Shown: positions 31,601-44,554, counted from the first letter of the stretch. The stretch is 64,000 nt of DNA from Hanleya hanleyi (GCA_036873755.1 JAVTVY010018697.1:16955-80954); one strand, 5' to 3'. The notes: generated by a model from the sequence alone, not told the origin. Made by a program: numbers and translations.

Positions 31601-32580
31601 ATGAGCTATTTCACTCCAAGCTTGACTAATATTGCATACACTAAAAAAGAAAAAAAACTCGGAAACTAACTGATAAATACCGGACCTGACGATTTTATTG
31701 TCACATTGTCACAACTATCACATAAGTGCTCCCTCGCATTGTCGCGTTATAAACATATTGATGAGCGCGATAATTCGGATAGACGCTTTCATCTTCCGGA
31801 AAGCTGCGCATTTTATCTAATTCATTCCGTGGTATCCTGTGACTAATGCACATAATATCACTTCAACACAACCAGCTTTTTCTGCAAAATGATATGCTGG
31901 CACTTGAACAATGTAGGGTAAATACAGTTTTCTATCAATAGTTGTTCGTCTTTACCTTTACTGTCTCCTTGGTCATAGCATTAGACATTGATACTGTACA
32001 AATATTCCGAACATCAAGTCGATAGACAGGTACATATATAGATTTCAATTGGGCGATCAAATGTCGAGCTTATATTATCGTTTATCTTCACGGCTGACCT
32101 GTTTTCGAGTCTGTTTTCGGTACTCAAAACCATAGAATTGCTCTAAGGATGTTATATAACACCGGCTCTAGAGTATCGCTGACATTGTTGAAGATGACTT
32201 GCATCGCTAGATAAGGGAACAAATTTTCTCCAGAATGGTGATCGAGGCTTTGGCTGCTATTTAAATTACTGTTCGTCCAACACCGGCCTACACTCCATTT
32301 TTAATAGCTGCATCAAACGCTCCATATGCTGTGCAGAATTCAGTATATGATTTATATGTCAGTCCAAGTTCAAGCTCAAGTTCAAGCTCAAATCTGTATA
32401 CATCGTAAAAAATCATTAAAAGAGCATACAGACGCCTCCCTGGTAAGAGTTATGAGAGACGGTATTTACAGTATGTATATTATAAACGGGACACCGTGAG
32501 TACATGAATAACATAAATGGGCTCGGAGGGTAGATCCTCTTAACGACCATTTCTACACGGATTGGTGCAACACCACATTT
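31601..32580. other. No gene recognised
   Basis: Contains a CAAGTTCAAGCT-type simple repeat at 32361-32392. Otherwise nothing I can name. Confidence 0.5.
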
Positions 32581-32589
32581 AAAATTTGG

Positions 32590-34235
32590 CAAATTACAAG
32601 CGTCTGGTCCGTCATTCATAATTCAGTTATCGCCCATCAAAGAATACCCGCATTCATAATCCAAAGATATATTCCATATTCCATATAACAGCATTAGCAC
32701 CAAATTCAAAAAAGACAACCATAGTATATATAAACATAGGCTAAGTTCCTGCACTTTTCACTGATGCCGGCAAGACATCATGATGTTCCAAAAATATAAA
32801 ATCTCTGTCGCTGGTCAGTATTCTCAATCCATATGATATTCGTTGTAAAGTCGTCATCTAGAGAATGATGTATCTCAGTCACGCTTTGATTGTGCCTGTT
32901 CATATGAGCACCATGGGGATCTTGATGTACACAGCACAGTGTTGGGTTTAACGTCGTTTTCAAATATGAGCACCATGAGGATCTTGAAGTACACAGCACA
33001 GTGTGGGGTTTAATGTCGTTTTCAACCTTGTTTCATTCATATCACGACGGTGCCTACATGTGCCAGAACATGGGAGTACTCACAGTTCCTATTACCCTGG
33101 ACACTGATCAGCGCAGCCAGTACAGCACCCGGTCACAGTTCATGAGTTCATACGACCCCTAACCCCAGGTTAAGCGAAATTTGCCACAAGTTACGAAACG
33201 TAACACCATAGATCTTGCACGCTACGTTCGTATTTTGTTATCTGCATGCGATATGTATCGCCAAATTTGAGAAACTTTGAGTGGACGCTTGATGGTATAG
33301 CCATGTTTTACAAGTTTCTGCAACAATATTATGTGACGTTGATTAAAATCGTCACATTTAACACGGGATCTGGCAAATGCTCCTAGGCGAGATATGTATA
33401 CGCCATATGCAGGTCCCACTGGAATATTACTGTCCAGAAAGTGATAGTTTACGATGTCGAAATTTATTCATTTATATAGCGATTATCCACAGCGAGAAGA
33501 TCGTATATATAGCGTTTAGTGAATGAGAAGGAACAGGCTTTGAATTGAACGGTTTTTGATAGTCATATTGATAAGAAAACAGATATAGATCAGCCAACAG
33601 CGGTGCACAATTAGTACCCACAGGAATACGTAAATGCTGTTGATATATTGTGTTGCTAAATTTCACATAGATATTTTTAATGAGAAATTAAAGCAACTCT
33701 ATACACAAGGAAACATCCCATGAATGAATCTCTTGTATGTAGTAGAGCTAAAGAATGCTTGATGAATTCTGACATGAATATCTACGATCACTTTTCTTGA
33801 CCACAAATAATATTAATGAAATTAGACGGTCAATAATGTCCTGATGATGGATTGTAGTATAGCGAGTCGAGAAATCCCATGTGGATACATGTCTGTACGG
33901 CTTTAGCATCAAGTTCTTCCGTAAGCCATTTCGAGTTTTTCAATGTCTGCATACGTTCAACGCCTGGGGTTTTAGAAATAGTGGCGCAATACCTTTCCCA
34001 AACTGTTTTACCTCCTGAAGGTCCCTCGTCGACTGGGTTGAAAGACGCTGGGGGGTGCCGCTTTCTAGAATCAGCTATGAATCTAGCTTGGTATGGGGCA
34101 TTTTGGGAGTCCAGTATACTTTTGGTATGCCGCTATGATGGGTTGGAAGACAAACACCTCTTTCCCTGAAAAACGTTTTGTGATTGTTAAATAAATCTTC
34201 CAGAGTAAATGCAGTTTGGAAGTAAGTGCACTTCT
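32590..34235 (-). pseudogene. Naiad-like retroelement, RT and tail, internally deleted
   Basis: Minus-strand fragments cover the start of the RT (near 34210), the WTPK region, the STWDFSTRYTTI catalytic block (near 33880), the GxxxGTNCAPLLADLYLF block (33590-33640) and the C-terminal part with GPAYGVYISRLGAFARS (33370-33419), then the tail to GCTTGTAA near 32600. Coding between about 33440 and 33470 is deleted, and frameshifts abound. A SINE-C copy and a 74-bp local duplication interrupt the tail (32900-33140). Confidence 0.85.
33005..33140 (+). mobile_element. SINE-C copy inside a Naiad tail
   Basis: GGGGTTTAATGTCGTTTTCA, then CATATCACGACGGTGCCTAC and CCAGTACAGCACCCGGTCAC match 44555-44720. 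It separates ATGAACTCATG from TACTTCAAGATCC (on the Naiad strand), which are contiguous in other tails. The Naiad/SINE junction is then tandemly duplicated (TATGAGCACCATG at about 32903 and 32967). Confidence 0.72.
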
Positions 34236-34239
34236 AAAC

Positions 34240-35140
34240 TTTTTGTGTAATATTGTGAACACAACTCTTCACAAACTTATTTTAAAGCTTCTATACAGCG
34301 GTAGTATTCCATTTTCTCTATTTATCTATTTCCATATAATTGTTGTACAAGTTTATCTCGATCAGTCGAAAGACGAAACCTTTAACCGAGCGAATGTTAT
34401 TATTCCCTATTTAGGAATAATCTAATTTATCACATAACTGCGGTGTTATTAGGGACATGGTCATGACATATTTATCGTATGCACCTAGATGAATAACACT
34501 TTCAAACACGCTGATTGGATAATACATGTAGCGTGAGAAAATAAATTACTACGCTTGTTCGTGACTGAACTGAACTATTCACTGAACTATTTTTCCCATT
34601 GATAAAATTTTACTACGAAATATTATGTTGCATGTTTACAAGTGCAACAACAACATAGATATCTGCAAGACGATCTTTTTATCCAGGTACATGCATCGGC
34701 CTACAAACTATAATTGACAATAGCCATACAAGCAGCAATGATTCGCAATGCATTATTTTGACAGTTTTGAGCTTCAAATTTTGTATAAAGTACTCACGTA
34801 CCGGTCGTATAGTCCGTCATTTTTGTTCTGCGAATTGAGCCATTTTGAGTACCGTATTCAGTCAGATCTCTACAGTAAACGTTTGTTCGTTCTTTTGTAA
34901 TATCTGCATGGATTCTTTCTTATGTTTGCTTATTTCTTGCAATAGATCTGGATGATTAGAGACTTCAAACGGATTACGTAACGTATTCAAATGATCTTGT
35001 CAGCCTGGCATGTCGTCACCTCGATGAGAACTTGTAAGGCTGTGATGCGCCTGAGCCAAGGCCGTTTTTTCGTCGAGAATGAAACAAAGAAAAGAAAATT
35101 TGAGTTAGATTTGATAATGAAATCTTTATAAAAAAAATAG
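34240..35140. other. No gene recognised
   Basis: AT-rich. No exon, shared repeat or terminus was seen. Confidence 0.5.
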
Positions 35141-35146
35141 TTATTT

Positions 35147-35312
35147 GATAAACAGAATCTTACACTCGTGGCAATTTAATATGAAAGTTATGACACTCGT
35201 TGAGTAAGTTTTATATGTTGCTCCCTGAAGCTCGCAACATATAACTTACTCAACTCGTGTCATAACTTTCATATTAAATAGCCACTCGCGTAAGATCCTC
35301 TATTTATTTATC
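35147..35312. mobile_element. Long-hairpin element (foldback MITE-like)
   Basis: The arms 35147-35221 and 35234-35312 are inverted repeats of about 75 bp with few mismatches, around a 12-nt loop (TCCCTGAAGCTC). The centre of the arms reads TATGAAAGTTATGACAC and its complement. Outer parts (GATAAACAGAATCTTAC versus GTAAGATCCTCTATTTATC) still pair. No target duplication was resolved and no second copy was seen in the window. Confidence 0.8.
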
Positions 35313-35377
35313 ACATTACACAACGCTATTTAATCCAATTAACGATTCATTAATACAAAAAATCGATATGAATAATA

Positions 35378-35765
35378 TCTCAGAAGGGCCAGAGTATGGC
35401 GTACACATGATTCGCCTATTAGCATTTGCTGGATCCTCTGTAAAATTTACGATTTCAACCAACGCCATAGAGCATTTGTGCATAAACTGGTTCGACAAGG
35501 CTATACCAATCAATGCCTTCAATCAATGTTTCTGAAGTTCGGTGATGAATATCACACACCGATAGCAAAATACGATCGTATTACGCAAAATCTTTGTCGT
35601 TACGTTTCGTAAGTTGAGCCTAATCCTGCGAAAACCCAGGGCCAGGGATCATATCCACAACGTGTTATGCGCGATCCCCATGATGTTCATATTAGCAGTC
35701 ACAATGGAAGGGCACATGAGACGCAGTACTCAAGAGAAAGACTTTGGACTGAATATGGAACATAG
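35378..35765 (+). pseudogene. Old Naiad tail with end of the RT frame
   Basis: CAGAGTATGGCGTACACATG, TTAGCATTTGCTGGATCC and GATAGCAAAATACGA match the C-terminal RT coding end. The CGTTTCGTAAG stop region, the GGGCCAGGGATCATATC block and a degraded AGTCACAATGGAAGGGCAC hairpin follow. It is more diverged than the copies at 48788 and 50060. Confidence 0.75.
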
Positions 35766-36149
35766 AATACAAATTATTTTTCAGGGCACGTTAGTTCAAA
35801 CGGCCGGTGCTCGGAGTACCGATCGTTAGTGTCTGACACTTGGAATCACGGTCAATCCGTATAAAAGAAGATAGGGCAGAAAAGGCTAACATCATCGCAG
35901 ATTCCATTTTCAAGAGTTTGGTGTTCGCGGTGTATCAAACAATACATCTGATAGATTTTCGTGGCTTATTAAATCATAGTAAACAATGTGAAGTTTATCT
36001 ATTAATTTCGGCTTTCTAAGCACTTCTGACTGAGCTAATACATTCCGAACGATTTGACAGTATGAACCACACGACGGCAAAAATTTGCAAGATTTTGTTG
36101 AATCCAATAGTTGTTCCCCCTCAGTATATTTTTATCTCTAACAAGATTA

Positions 36150-36740
36150 TCTCGTTGAAGTTGTATGAAACTTCTATACTATCATTTCTGAATTCCCATC
36201 GGCACTGCATAAGAAAAATATATCCCATTATTGACAGAGAAATGCTTCAATATCCGGATGTTTTTGTTGACAGTGACCATATTGACGAGACTACACAAAT
36301 TCCTTTTTAAATCAGAAAATGTCCAATCATGATATTCATATGTTAGAATATGCATTATTTATGTATCGATTTATTCATGTACAGAAACACGACTCAGTAA
36401 CAGGGTCTACACAAAACAACTTTTACAGTTCGGTTTATAATGGAATCGCCATACATATAAAAGATTATCTCGTAATAGATTTGTGAAACAGGATCACGAA
36501 ATTCCCATCACATCTTCTCTTAATCTCCACCGGCACTGAGTACGAAAACCATATCCCATTGCTGAGAGAGAATGCTTTAATAACTGAAGGTCTGAGCTGA
36601 AGCATCTCTTTTGGTTGTCAGCGACCATAATGACGGGACTACACTGATTCCTATTTTTACGTCTTTATCCGTGTAATTAAAAAACTAAATCGATTTTAAA
36701 TCAGACCATCGCCCGCAGATGTTCATAGGTTACAAATATA
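36150..36740. repeat. Two diverged direct copies of an unknown repeat
   Basis: 36185-36345 and 36500-36735 share GGCACTG, AAATATATCCCATT-like, GAGAATGCTT and TGACGAGACTACAC-like blocks in the same order. The second is interrupted or longer. No protein is recognised. Confidence 0.5.
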
Positions 36741-37084
36741 TTGTATGTTATAAGTACAGTGCAGCTAGTAATAATGGTATCGCCACACGTCGACTGTAAA
36801 ACCGAATACATGTATAAGTAAAAGTAGTATTCCTGTCCTGTTACATGGATTTTACATGCTAAGTTATTCGGTCTGAAACCTGATACTAAATCACTGAATA
36901 TTCATGAAGAAGAATGATCTTGTGGTCGAGCCTCCACTGAGCCTTTAGAGATCGATAGCGGTTCACCGAAGGCTACCTTGTCCATATTTGTCCATATTTT
37001 GCATCCCATGAAGTCAAAATACCCCACAGCCTTGTATTCCGATAACGTTCCACCTAAGACATTATCTCAACGTTAACGGATGAT

Positions 37085-37165
37085 GCACGAAACTTAGAGC
37101 GTTTTATATCTCAACTACGCTTTTGTTGTAGATGTTCGAGTGACTAGTTTGAATGACGTGGCTTC
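37085..37165 (-). repeat. Relic with NRE-type hairpin
   Basis: Read on the minus strand: CATCTAC, loop AACAAAAGC, GTAGTTG, then AGATA (hairpin at plus 37112-37134). It is preceded by TCATTCAAACTAGTCAC, which resembles the sequence upstream of the hairpin in NREs. A similar relic is at about 44395-44440 and a weaker one near 38430. Confidence 0.5.
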
Positions 37166-37378
37166 TGATCCACGACCAGTGGTAATATAGCACTGAAAAT
37201 GTGGAATATAAAAGTAGATTGCATTATACGAGCATACTTCATAGAAGGCCTAAACAAGGAAATGCAACGCTGTCCTCAGTTTTCGATTTTCCTTTTCATA
37301 TAGTATAAGTGGTTCGGCAATATTATAATTAGCACCAAACATGGAATACATAGAGATTGTCAGATCGAACTACTTTCA

Positions 37379-37588
37379 CCCTGCCATGCCTGGGGATGGT
37401 GGCCATTACCAAACTTTCTGCGCTATCTCCGGAACGACAAAAAACTGAGATCTGACACTCTGTGACTTTATAGTTTATCCTATTGGGGTCATTTTGAGCC
37501 TATTTACATAACCCCCTGAGTAGAGGATCATGGATCATCACCCTCCCTAGGCCTGGACAGGTCCCAAAAAACCCAGGCCAGATAAGGT
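37379..37588 (+). mobile_element. Internally deleted TTAA-MITE
   Basis: CCCTGCCATGCCTGGGG at the left, the ACCAAACTTTCTGCGCTATC block, ATCATGGATCATC, then AGGCCTGGACAGGTCCC and CCAGGCCAGATAAGG at the right. The central half, including the CRE pair, is missing. The flanking TTAA is mutated. Confidence 0.75.
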
Positions 37589-37599
37589 TCTTCTATTCC

Positions 37600-38840
37600 T
37601 GGATAAATAACATACTCAAAAGAGATTATTGGTTGATACAGCCGCAATGATGACGAAATAGATCTTTGTGTCATGAAACCCACTTTCGTCGGAGACTAAT
37701 TGTGTTGGGACAACAATACTTCGGAATTAGAGTATGAAACATATGGTTATCGTCGAGGTTCCAATATTGGTTTTAAAAATACTATGTGAGACACCAGATG
37801 TTCACCCAATACACACGTACAGGGATATTTTGTAAACATAGAGGGCGCTGCGGTGCGCCGAGCTCAATGGGGGATTGCTGCCTGGTGTTTCGCCAGTTCA
37901 CATGTTGTGCGCTGGAGTTGTCCGGGGCTGACATGCGACCAGAGACACGGAAATTCGGCAGCAATGTTATGTTTCTTGAACTATATAGTTAATCAAGGAA
38001 GTATAATGTGTGTTCTGTTGGAAATGTGGTGGGTAATGACAAGATGATAGCTTTGTCAGTTAACCCCGTTTACACACTGCTAGCCAGCATCAAATCCCTC
38101 TTAGCAGGGGGGATAACTGTGTATTTGTTTACATCCCACTTCCGAATATGGTAATACTAAACTGATGTATCTGGGATCATTGTCCATTCAATTTTCAGAA
38201 TTATTCACCCTATTAATAGAGTTCTCGACGTTTCAAATCGCTCAATGGTACAGATTTTACAGCGATCTTACTGGAAGTTTGATAGTGTGAATATTTTTTG
38301 AAATATTGTAAAATTAAGTATAAAATATTTTCGTTAAGCTATGCTAAGTTTAAACACAGGGTATATGTCCGTGTAAAACACCCCATGAGCCTGTTTTCTT
38401 CTTTTGTCATCGGATGCAACGGCGTTCTGAATCTCACCTAAGTTTTTACTGTATGTGTGCATGATCAAACATTGACTGACGTGATCATGCGGTCTTATTG
38501 CTGATTCAAGAAGAATTACAGATATAATTGATGGACCGAGAAGATGTAGCTGCCTTGATATCAGATCTACCAGATGGATGAATTAGATGTGTGTGTTAAC
38601 GTCAAATGTAAGCGATAGCGAAAAGTAAGAAAAAAGAGAAAACGTTTGTATGCAGTATACAGTCTGCAAGGTTCGTCGTTGACAGTATCAACCCCACCTT
38701 CTGAAATCACTGAAACAGGGGGTGAACCTCTCGAGGCCTCTAGTCCCCAGTAGATAACTAGCGATATTAAGAATCACAGAATTAATCCAAAATGTTCAAA
38801 CGAGTTTCCTGTTGGTCATTATTGGCCATTCCCCAAACGC
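37600..38840. other. No gene recognised
   Basis: Includes overlapping open frames near 37786-38047 in both orientations without recognisable motifs. Confidence 0.45.
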
Positions 38841-38859
38841 ATGGTAGACGCTTTTGCAT

Positions 38860-39125
38860 GTTGTGTTAGGCACCGTTTCCAATTATCGCTCGCGAATGAA
38901 TCGTTTATTTCGTCAAATTTTCTCGAAGTCGCGATTTTCCAAGGCGCGAGGGAATGGTTTTTTTTCTTCAAAATAAACGATTCATTCGCGATCGCTGTTC
39001 GAATGGTTTTTTTTCTGTTGGCAATCGTTTTTCAATCGAGAAAATTCTCGCGAATAAAAAGCGATATCGCGATTCAATCGCTTTTTAATCGAGAAAATAT
39101 AAACGATTGAAGAAAAAACGATTGA
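38860..39125. repeat. TCGCGA/CGATTCAATCG-rich repeat, copy 1
   Basis: It is a patchwork of short words: TCGCGA-like, CGATTCAATCG, AATCGAGAAAAT, AAAACGATT. CpG is concentrated here, unlike the surroundings. The same vocabulary fills 40655-40925 and, decayed, 51780-51900. Open frames over it are low-complexity and not called. Confidence 0.8.
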
Positions 39126-39129
39126 GGAT

Positions 39130-40640
39130 TATAGCCGAAAGTAGTACGCCATTGGTTCAGCCTGACTGACCCGCATATATACACGTTCGAGTTTCTAAAC
39201 ACTTCAGTCAGACTATATAAAGTTCGATCATTTTTTCTTCTTCCTTTTCTATTCTTTGCCTAGTGTAAAACTATAGCGTGTTTCTGTACAGTTGGCGGTT
39301 ATATAGATACGATGGGGATATTGAAAGAAATTGAAAAAAAATATCTATATATATACATAGGAATAATGGTTATGCATATAATTATAACTTCATATTTACA
39401 TATATTTTGTACGGGACACAGACCCGGATATGGTCAGATTGGGTCATTTGCACTTGCAATTTCGTCTATTATTTTGGGTATTTCTGTGTTTTAAAGCTGG
39501 TATTATTCCAGATTTCTTGTGTAGTATTTTTCGTGAACGTTTTTGGCATCTGTGCGGGCTGAATTTTGAGTTGATTCGTCAGATTTTCGCTGTACGCGTG
39601 GTTTTTTGTCCTACGATCACCATTTTCCTTGTGTAGATAGATGGCGCTGTATTGAATATAACATTGTCATACGGGGTTTTGAGTCTTCGAAAGCACTTAA
39701 TTATTAATATATAGCGCGGGCTATTTGTAAAAAAATTCACAACTGGTTAATCCAGTAAGAGATGAAATTATATACTATTCAGTTGGTTTTTGGCTTGAGC
39801 TTCCCTTTGGAATCATTCATAGTTCATTTATCAAAATATAAAATTAAAATAAAAAGTATTGTACATATGCGAATCCAACCGTTATATGCGATTCAATCAC
39901 CATTGTGATATGTATTTGATATAAATATGAAATCACTGCCGCGAATATTCTTATAATAAATAAAATTAACTTGATGGTGATTTTTTGAACTTATTCACAT
40001 CTCAATAGTTTAAAAACTGTACCAAAACATGAATGGATACCCTTTCCTAATGTATGTTTTACTATAACAAAATATACATATTTAATTACACTATTTTTCA
40101 CCTTAATTAACCTAGAAATTATCGGCTGGAGGGCTAAGCTGTTCTGGGTTATCGCCATGCGCCCATTCACACCTATATGAAGCCTGTGCCGTAATCATTC
40201 TGATAATGCAATCAACGACGAACTCAAATCCACTTATGACCTGTACCCGGTATTTACAAAACAAGATATTGTGACTATCATCCTGTATTGTTTATACCAA
40301 GTTGCATGAATATATGAGGAAATTATCGAAAGTATGAAGGGAATGACTGAACATTAATACATTGTCGACTCACACGATTATTGAATATAACATGTAATTT
40401 TGTCATTTACGCTTCGCCAGAGTAAATCTGAGCGCGAAAGTCACAGGAAGCATGGTACAGGTATATGTATAGATATTTCCAGCATACGCCCTACTTCGGC
40501 TTGTAGGAGACTATAGATCGTGAATCATATATATTATTCGGTTATCTTGCGCATTTATACAGTATAGTATAGTAATATAGGTTTTTCCATCGACAAATCC
40601 GCAATCAACATTACATGTAGTTCCCAGTTCGCGGTTAGAG
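39130..40640. other. No gene recognised between the two TCGCGA repeats
   Basis: AT-rich. A 60-codon hydrophobic frame at 39312-39494 has no supporting context. Confidence 0.5.
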
Positions 40641-40654
40641 CGGCGTACGATGGC

Positions 40655-40925
40655 AACACGGCCTATGTGTCAAATATCACTCCGCCTCACGATTCTCTCG
40701 CGCCTTGAAAAAAACGATTCTCTCGCGATTGAAGATTCGCGATCAAGAACGGATCGCGCATGGGTAAACGATTCAAAAACGATATCGCGAGAGAATGGTT
40801 TTTTCCAGAAAAGGTTCAATCGTTTTTTCTCATTTTTTTTCTCGATATCCTCGCGACTGATTCGCGACTGATCGTTTTTCAATCGAGAAAATTGAAGAAA
40901 AATCGCGACTGAAGAAAAAACGATT
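40655..40925. repeat. TCGCGA/CGATTCAATCG-rich repeat, copy 2
   Basis: It contains ACGATTCTCTCGCGATTG, ACGATATCGCGAGAGAATGG, TTTTTCAATCGAGAAAAT and GAAGAAAAAACGATTAATGG. The end (AATCGAGAAAATTGAAGAAA... AAAAAACGATT) aligns with the end of copy 1, so the family has a defined edge. Confidence 0.8.
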
Positions 40926-41029
40926 AATGGAAACGATCCCTTAACTGACACATGAAATGCCTTTAGTAGGCTAATCCGACATTGTCGAGCTTCCAGAATT
41001 AGGTGGTCTGTTTAACTAATACGTACATG

Positions 41030-41440
41030 TATTCCGATATAGCCCATGTCTGACATGACGAGGACGTAGTCCTCTTCAGTTGAAATGGGTAATGATAAAT
41101 TCTGTTACTGTTACATGTATATATTTTGTGTTATACAGAAATTCCGAATCCAGTGAAATTTTTATGAAAGATATTTGGCAGCGGAATGTTCAGTCCGCCA
41201 ATCAGTATCACGCCAGGTGACGAGCGGATAAGCAGTCAATACAATCATATGGTTACATAAACGCGTGATGTATTAAATTAGTTAGGATGATGACACCTCT
41301 CTAACCATCAACAATTCGGTCAGGTGGATATATAGCATAGATCAAATTGAAAGCCTTTGGTGATAAACCAATAATTTTGTTTTGCAATTAATGAAATGAT
41401 TGATTCTGTCAATCAATTTAACCTTCGATGTGGCCTTGAA
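41030..41440. repeat. Dispersed repeat of about 410 bp, copy 1
   Basis: Shares with 45915-46325, in order: CCATGTCT, TTCAGTTRAAATG, TCGGTCAGGTGGATA and TTGATTCT/ACTCAATCAATTTA. A third piece is at 53080-53200 (ATGATATGGTTATATAACCGC). No protein or termini were identified. Confidence 0.65.
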
Positions 41441-41650
41441 AATCTAACATCCCAATACTCACATCACAAGCACAAATCTTGCTGTTCGATGGCACCAATG
41501 TCAAGAGGCTTCACACTGACATCCACATAATTGTAAAATGAATTGGTTTGCCAGACTTTCTTTATATTTGTGCATCGATGATTATAAAGAAGAACGGTAC
41601 GTGTACGACAAGGACAGGTACGTTTGAAGTTTCTGAGCTGGTTAGCTTAA

Positions 41651-42121
41651 CGCTGTCTGACCTGGGCATTTTGGGACCAGTATTTCGCCCCCCTCAAATA
41701 TATTTCTTACCCTTGAGCTAGGGTGCGGAAACTTGCCGCACTGTACCCTTGGGTCAAGTTATTTTAGAAAATGTAAAAAATAATGACGTCATTTTCAAAA
41801 AAGGCATTTTGGTCGATTTTTCGGTCAGATGTTTTGTTTTCTCTTTTCTGTGGCATTTCTTCACAAAAACTGCATTATAAATTAGTAAATAATTGTCTGA
41901 TGTGAAATGAAATAGTTTTGTCCAATTTTCGTCGCAGAAAAAAAAAAATTAAAAAAAAAATGACATCACTTTTTCTCGTACCTCACATTGCCGCCATTTT
42001 GAATTTGTCCATGATCAACTGCTCGAGGTGTCATGCAAATCAGCTCAAAATTACCCCTATATGATAATCTACAGAATCACCGAGTGTCAGCTCTCAATTT
42101 TTTGTCGTTCGACAAAACTGG
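41651..42121 (-). mobile_element. Diverged TTAA-MITE
   Basis: TTAA at 41647-41650 is followed by CGCTGTCTGACCTGGGC; TTAA lies at 42122-42125 on the right. The interior matches the family (CTTGAGCTAGGGTGCGG, ATGACGTCATTTTC, TTGCCGCCATTTTGAATTTG). The right terminal repeat is lost and the double CRE is reduced to one octamer. Confidence 0.78.
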
Positions 42122-42129
42122 TTAATCAT

Positions 42130-44550
42130 GACATTTCCACTTCAATCAAATTATTCCCATTGAACAATTCGTAAAGTACCTTAACAATAATAGAATCATT
42201 TCCGTGCATAATTCCGATCATGTAGCTGTCTAGAACTTCGTGTAACGCAATATCTTCATTGTGTTCATACGAACATCCACCATCAAATTCCGACAGGGAT
42301 AAAATATTCCACACAAAATGATTTCAAAACACCGTTGGATAAATAGAAGACTGCTCATTAGTAATACGGATTTGCCAGCATCATCGAAATCCGTTAGTAT
42401 AAATATACAGTTTATTTGATGCTACCTTTGATTGTGGTGTTAATAATGTCGATTTTCGACGCTGGTATTCTTCATGGATGAATGTCGACTACTGATTGTC
42501 TGTTCGCTTGTTATCAGGAATTCCACGACGAGAACACTCATGAACTGCTGTTTGTTTGGATCAAATCCCTAAACTAATTATATGCATAGTTGTTACCGTT
42601 GGATATGTTGGCCTTTCTAATTCAAATTCTTTAACTTGCCTTAACCGACCATTGCTTGTAAGTTGAAGTCTCAGAGACTCGATATGGTCATTCGAATAGC
42701 TAGCAGCTGAATTGGTATAATCTTTAAACGTTTACGCGCTATGTAAATGTAAACATACATCAAACATAGCCAAGCGACGAGTAAGCGTCTCTTCAGTATT
42801 TGTCAGCTGAAGTGGTACGCATAATAATTTAGTTTCAGTACGATCGTCTTGTTGTGGAATGGAGAAAGATATTGAACAAAACTGGAGCACTGTCTACAAT
42901 TCCAAATAAACGGCTACATAATTTACCGGTAGGCCGATCAAGGCATACCAAGTGTTGGTTTTCTCAGCCAAAAAAAAAACAGCTGTACCAAATTCACCGA
43001 CCGTACCCTAATTACCACAAACATCCACTAAAATACAATTTCTGTCGATGCTACGAGGAGACAGGCTCTTTGTTCAAAATCAGGAGGCAGAATCCACCAT
43101 CAACGCACGATCGCATTGACGGCTTGTGGGAGATGTCCATTTGTCGTGGTTCAGATGTTTCAACATAGGCTACTGATGGTTTATAAATTTCGGGCCTGGA
43201 AAATGCTGATCCGAGATACAGTAGCCTGTCGCCATCGATAACTATGTTTTGCATCCATTCTCGAAGTAAACTATTCAAACTTTTGCTTGCATATCGCTCC
43301 AATACAATAATTCGGGGCCCAGAATCGTCATACGAAAACATAAGCTGAGTAATAACAACAATGAACTGCGCGATTCCAGCTACAAATTGCCAGTCGTAGG
43401 TTAATCTACACCATTGAATTTATACGAGATGATCTTGCAGCACCATAACTTCTAGAGGCGATGGCGTTCGTGACGTATTGTTAAGCAAACAATTATTACG
43501 AATATCTCTCTGCTGCAAGCCGTCGTGAAAACGCCAAAGAATCCAAATTTATATACATTCAGCATAATGTCACCCCCCAGTGGACACTTGTGGCACTCTG
43601 TGCCCGACAATGTTTCTGGGGACTTAGAGAAAACCAATTGCTTGTTTCAAAGAGTCTTCGCACGTTGCGGCGAAAATTATGCGATGGGTCTACGAAGGTT
43701 CGTACGAGTGTTTCACAAAACATCGCGCAAATGGTCTGTTCGCCCGCAATTTAGGCTTACCAACATTTGTAGAATATATGTCGCTTCGAAATAACTATTT
43801 AGACATATTTCCTGACGGTCTTTTAGATGTAGTTACATTCAAGTGTCACCTTATAGTTAAATCTAGGCTGAGTTATCTAAGACAATAATCGATATTGTTC
43901 TAAACTCGACCCATGCATTTTCAATTGAAAGAACGCTCTCCTGTGATGGAGGCACGATACTCCCGTTACGTCTTGGTAGGCATTACAATAACAACAACAA
44001 CAACGACGACGACGAACGTATTGCAGAAGAGTTCCGTAAAACAACAGTTAGTGTTTCATGCAGGTTAAAAATTTATCGAGTATCCTCCATTGGCTACAAT
44101 AAATGAATACTGTACTTATTTGTAGTCCCCTTTCGACATAACCGAAAAAAGCCTGAATTGAACATTTCTTAAGGTTTGTGTGAGAGTGCAAATTTGCGAT
44201 CACGCGTGAGAAGATTCGCATGCAAGAAGGTTTTGTGAAATACTTTTTATTTGCTAATGTTCGTAAGTAGGTTTGGTAACCGACTTCCATAGGACGAAGT
44301 CTCTGTGAAACGATCTCCTGGAAGTCCTAATTATCATCATTATGTCAGACAAGCGGGTTAGCAGTCTGAATTTAATAGAATGCATGGTGTTTTCCTTTTT
44401 CAACTACACTTTCGTTATAGATAGTCTTATGGACATCTTGAATGAAGTTAATTCTCTCACAAGCTGTAATGGTAACTCACCGGGAAACTAAGATATAGAA
44501 GTGGGTTCATGTTACGAGCTTACTTTGTGATATAATAGGCCCATTAACAC
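42130..44550. other. No gene recognised
   Basis: Open frames of 96-104 codons overlap on opposite strands at 42854-43341, and others lie at 43525-43888. None matches a family I know, and the strands contradict each other. An NRE-hairpin relic is at about 44395-44440 (minus). A short CAA/CGA simple repeat is at 43988-44013. Confidence 0.4.
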
Positions 44551-44554
44551 ACAA

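Noticed and set aside
42854..43341. Open frames of 104 (+) and 96 (-) codons as a gene
   Set aside because: They overlap on opposite strands, lack recognisable motifs and show no clear splice context.
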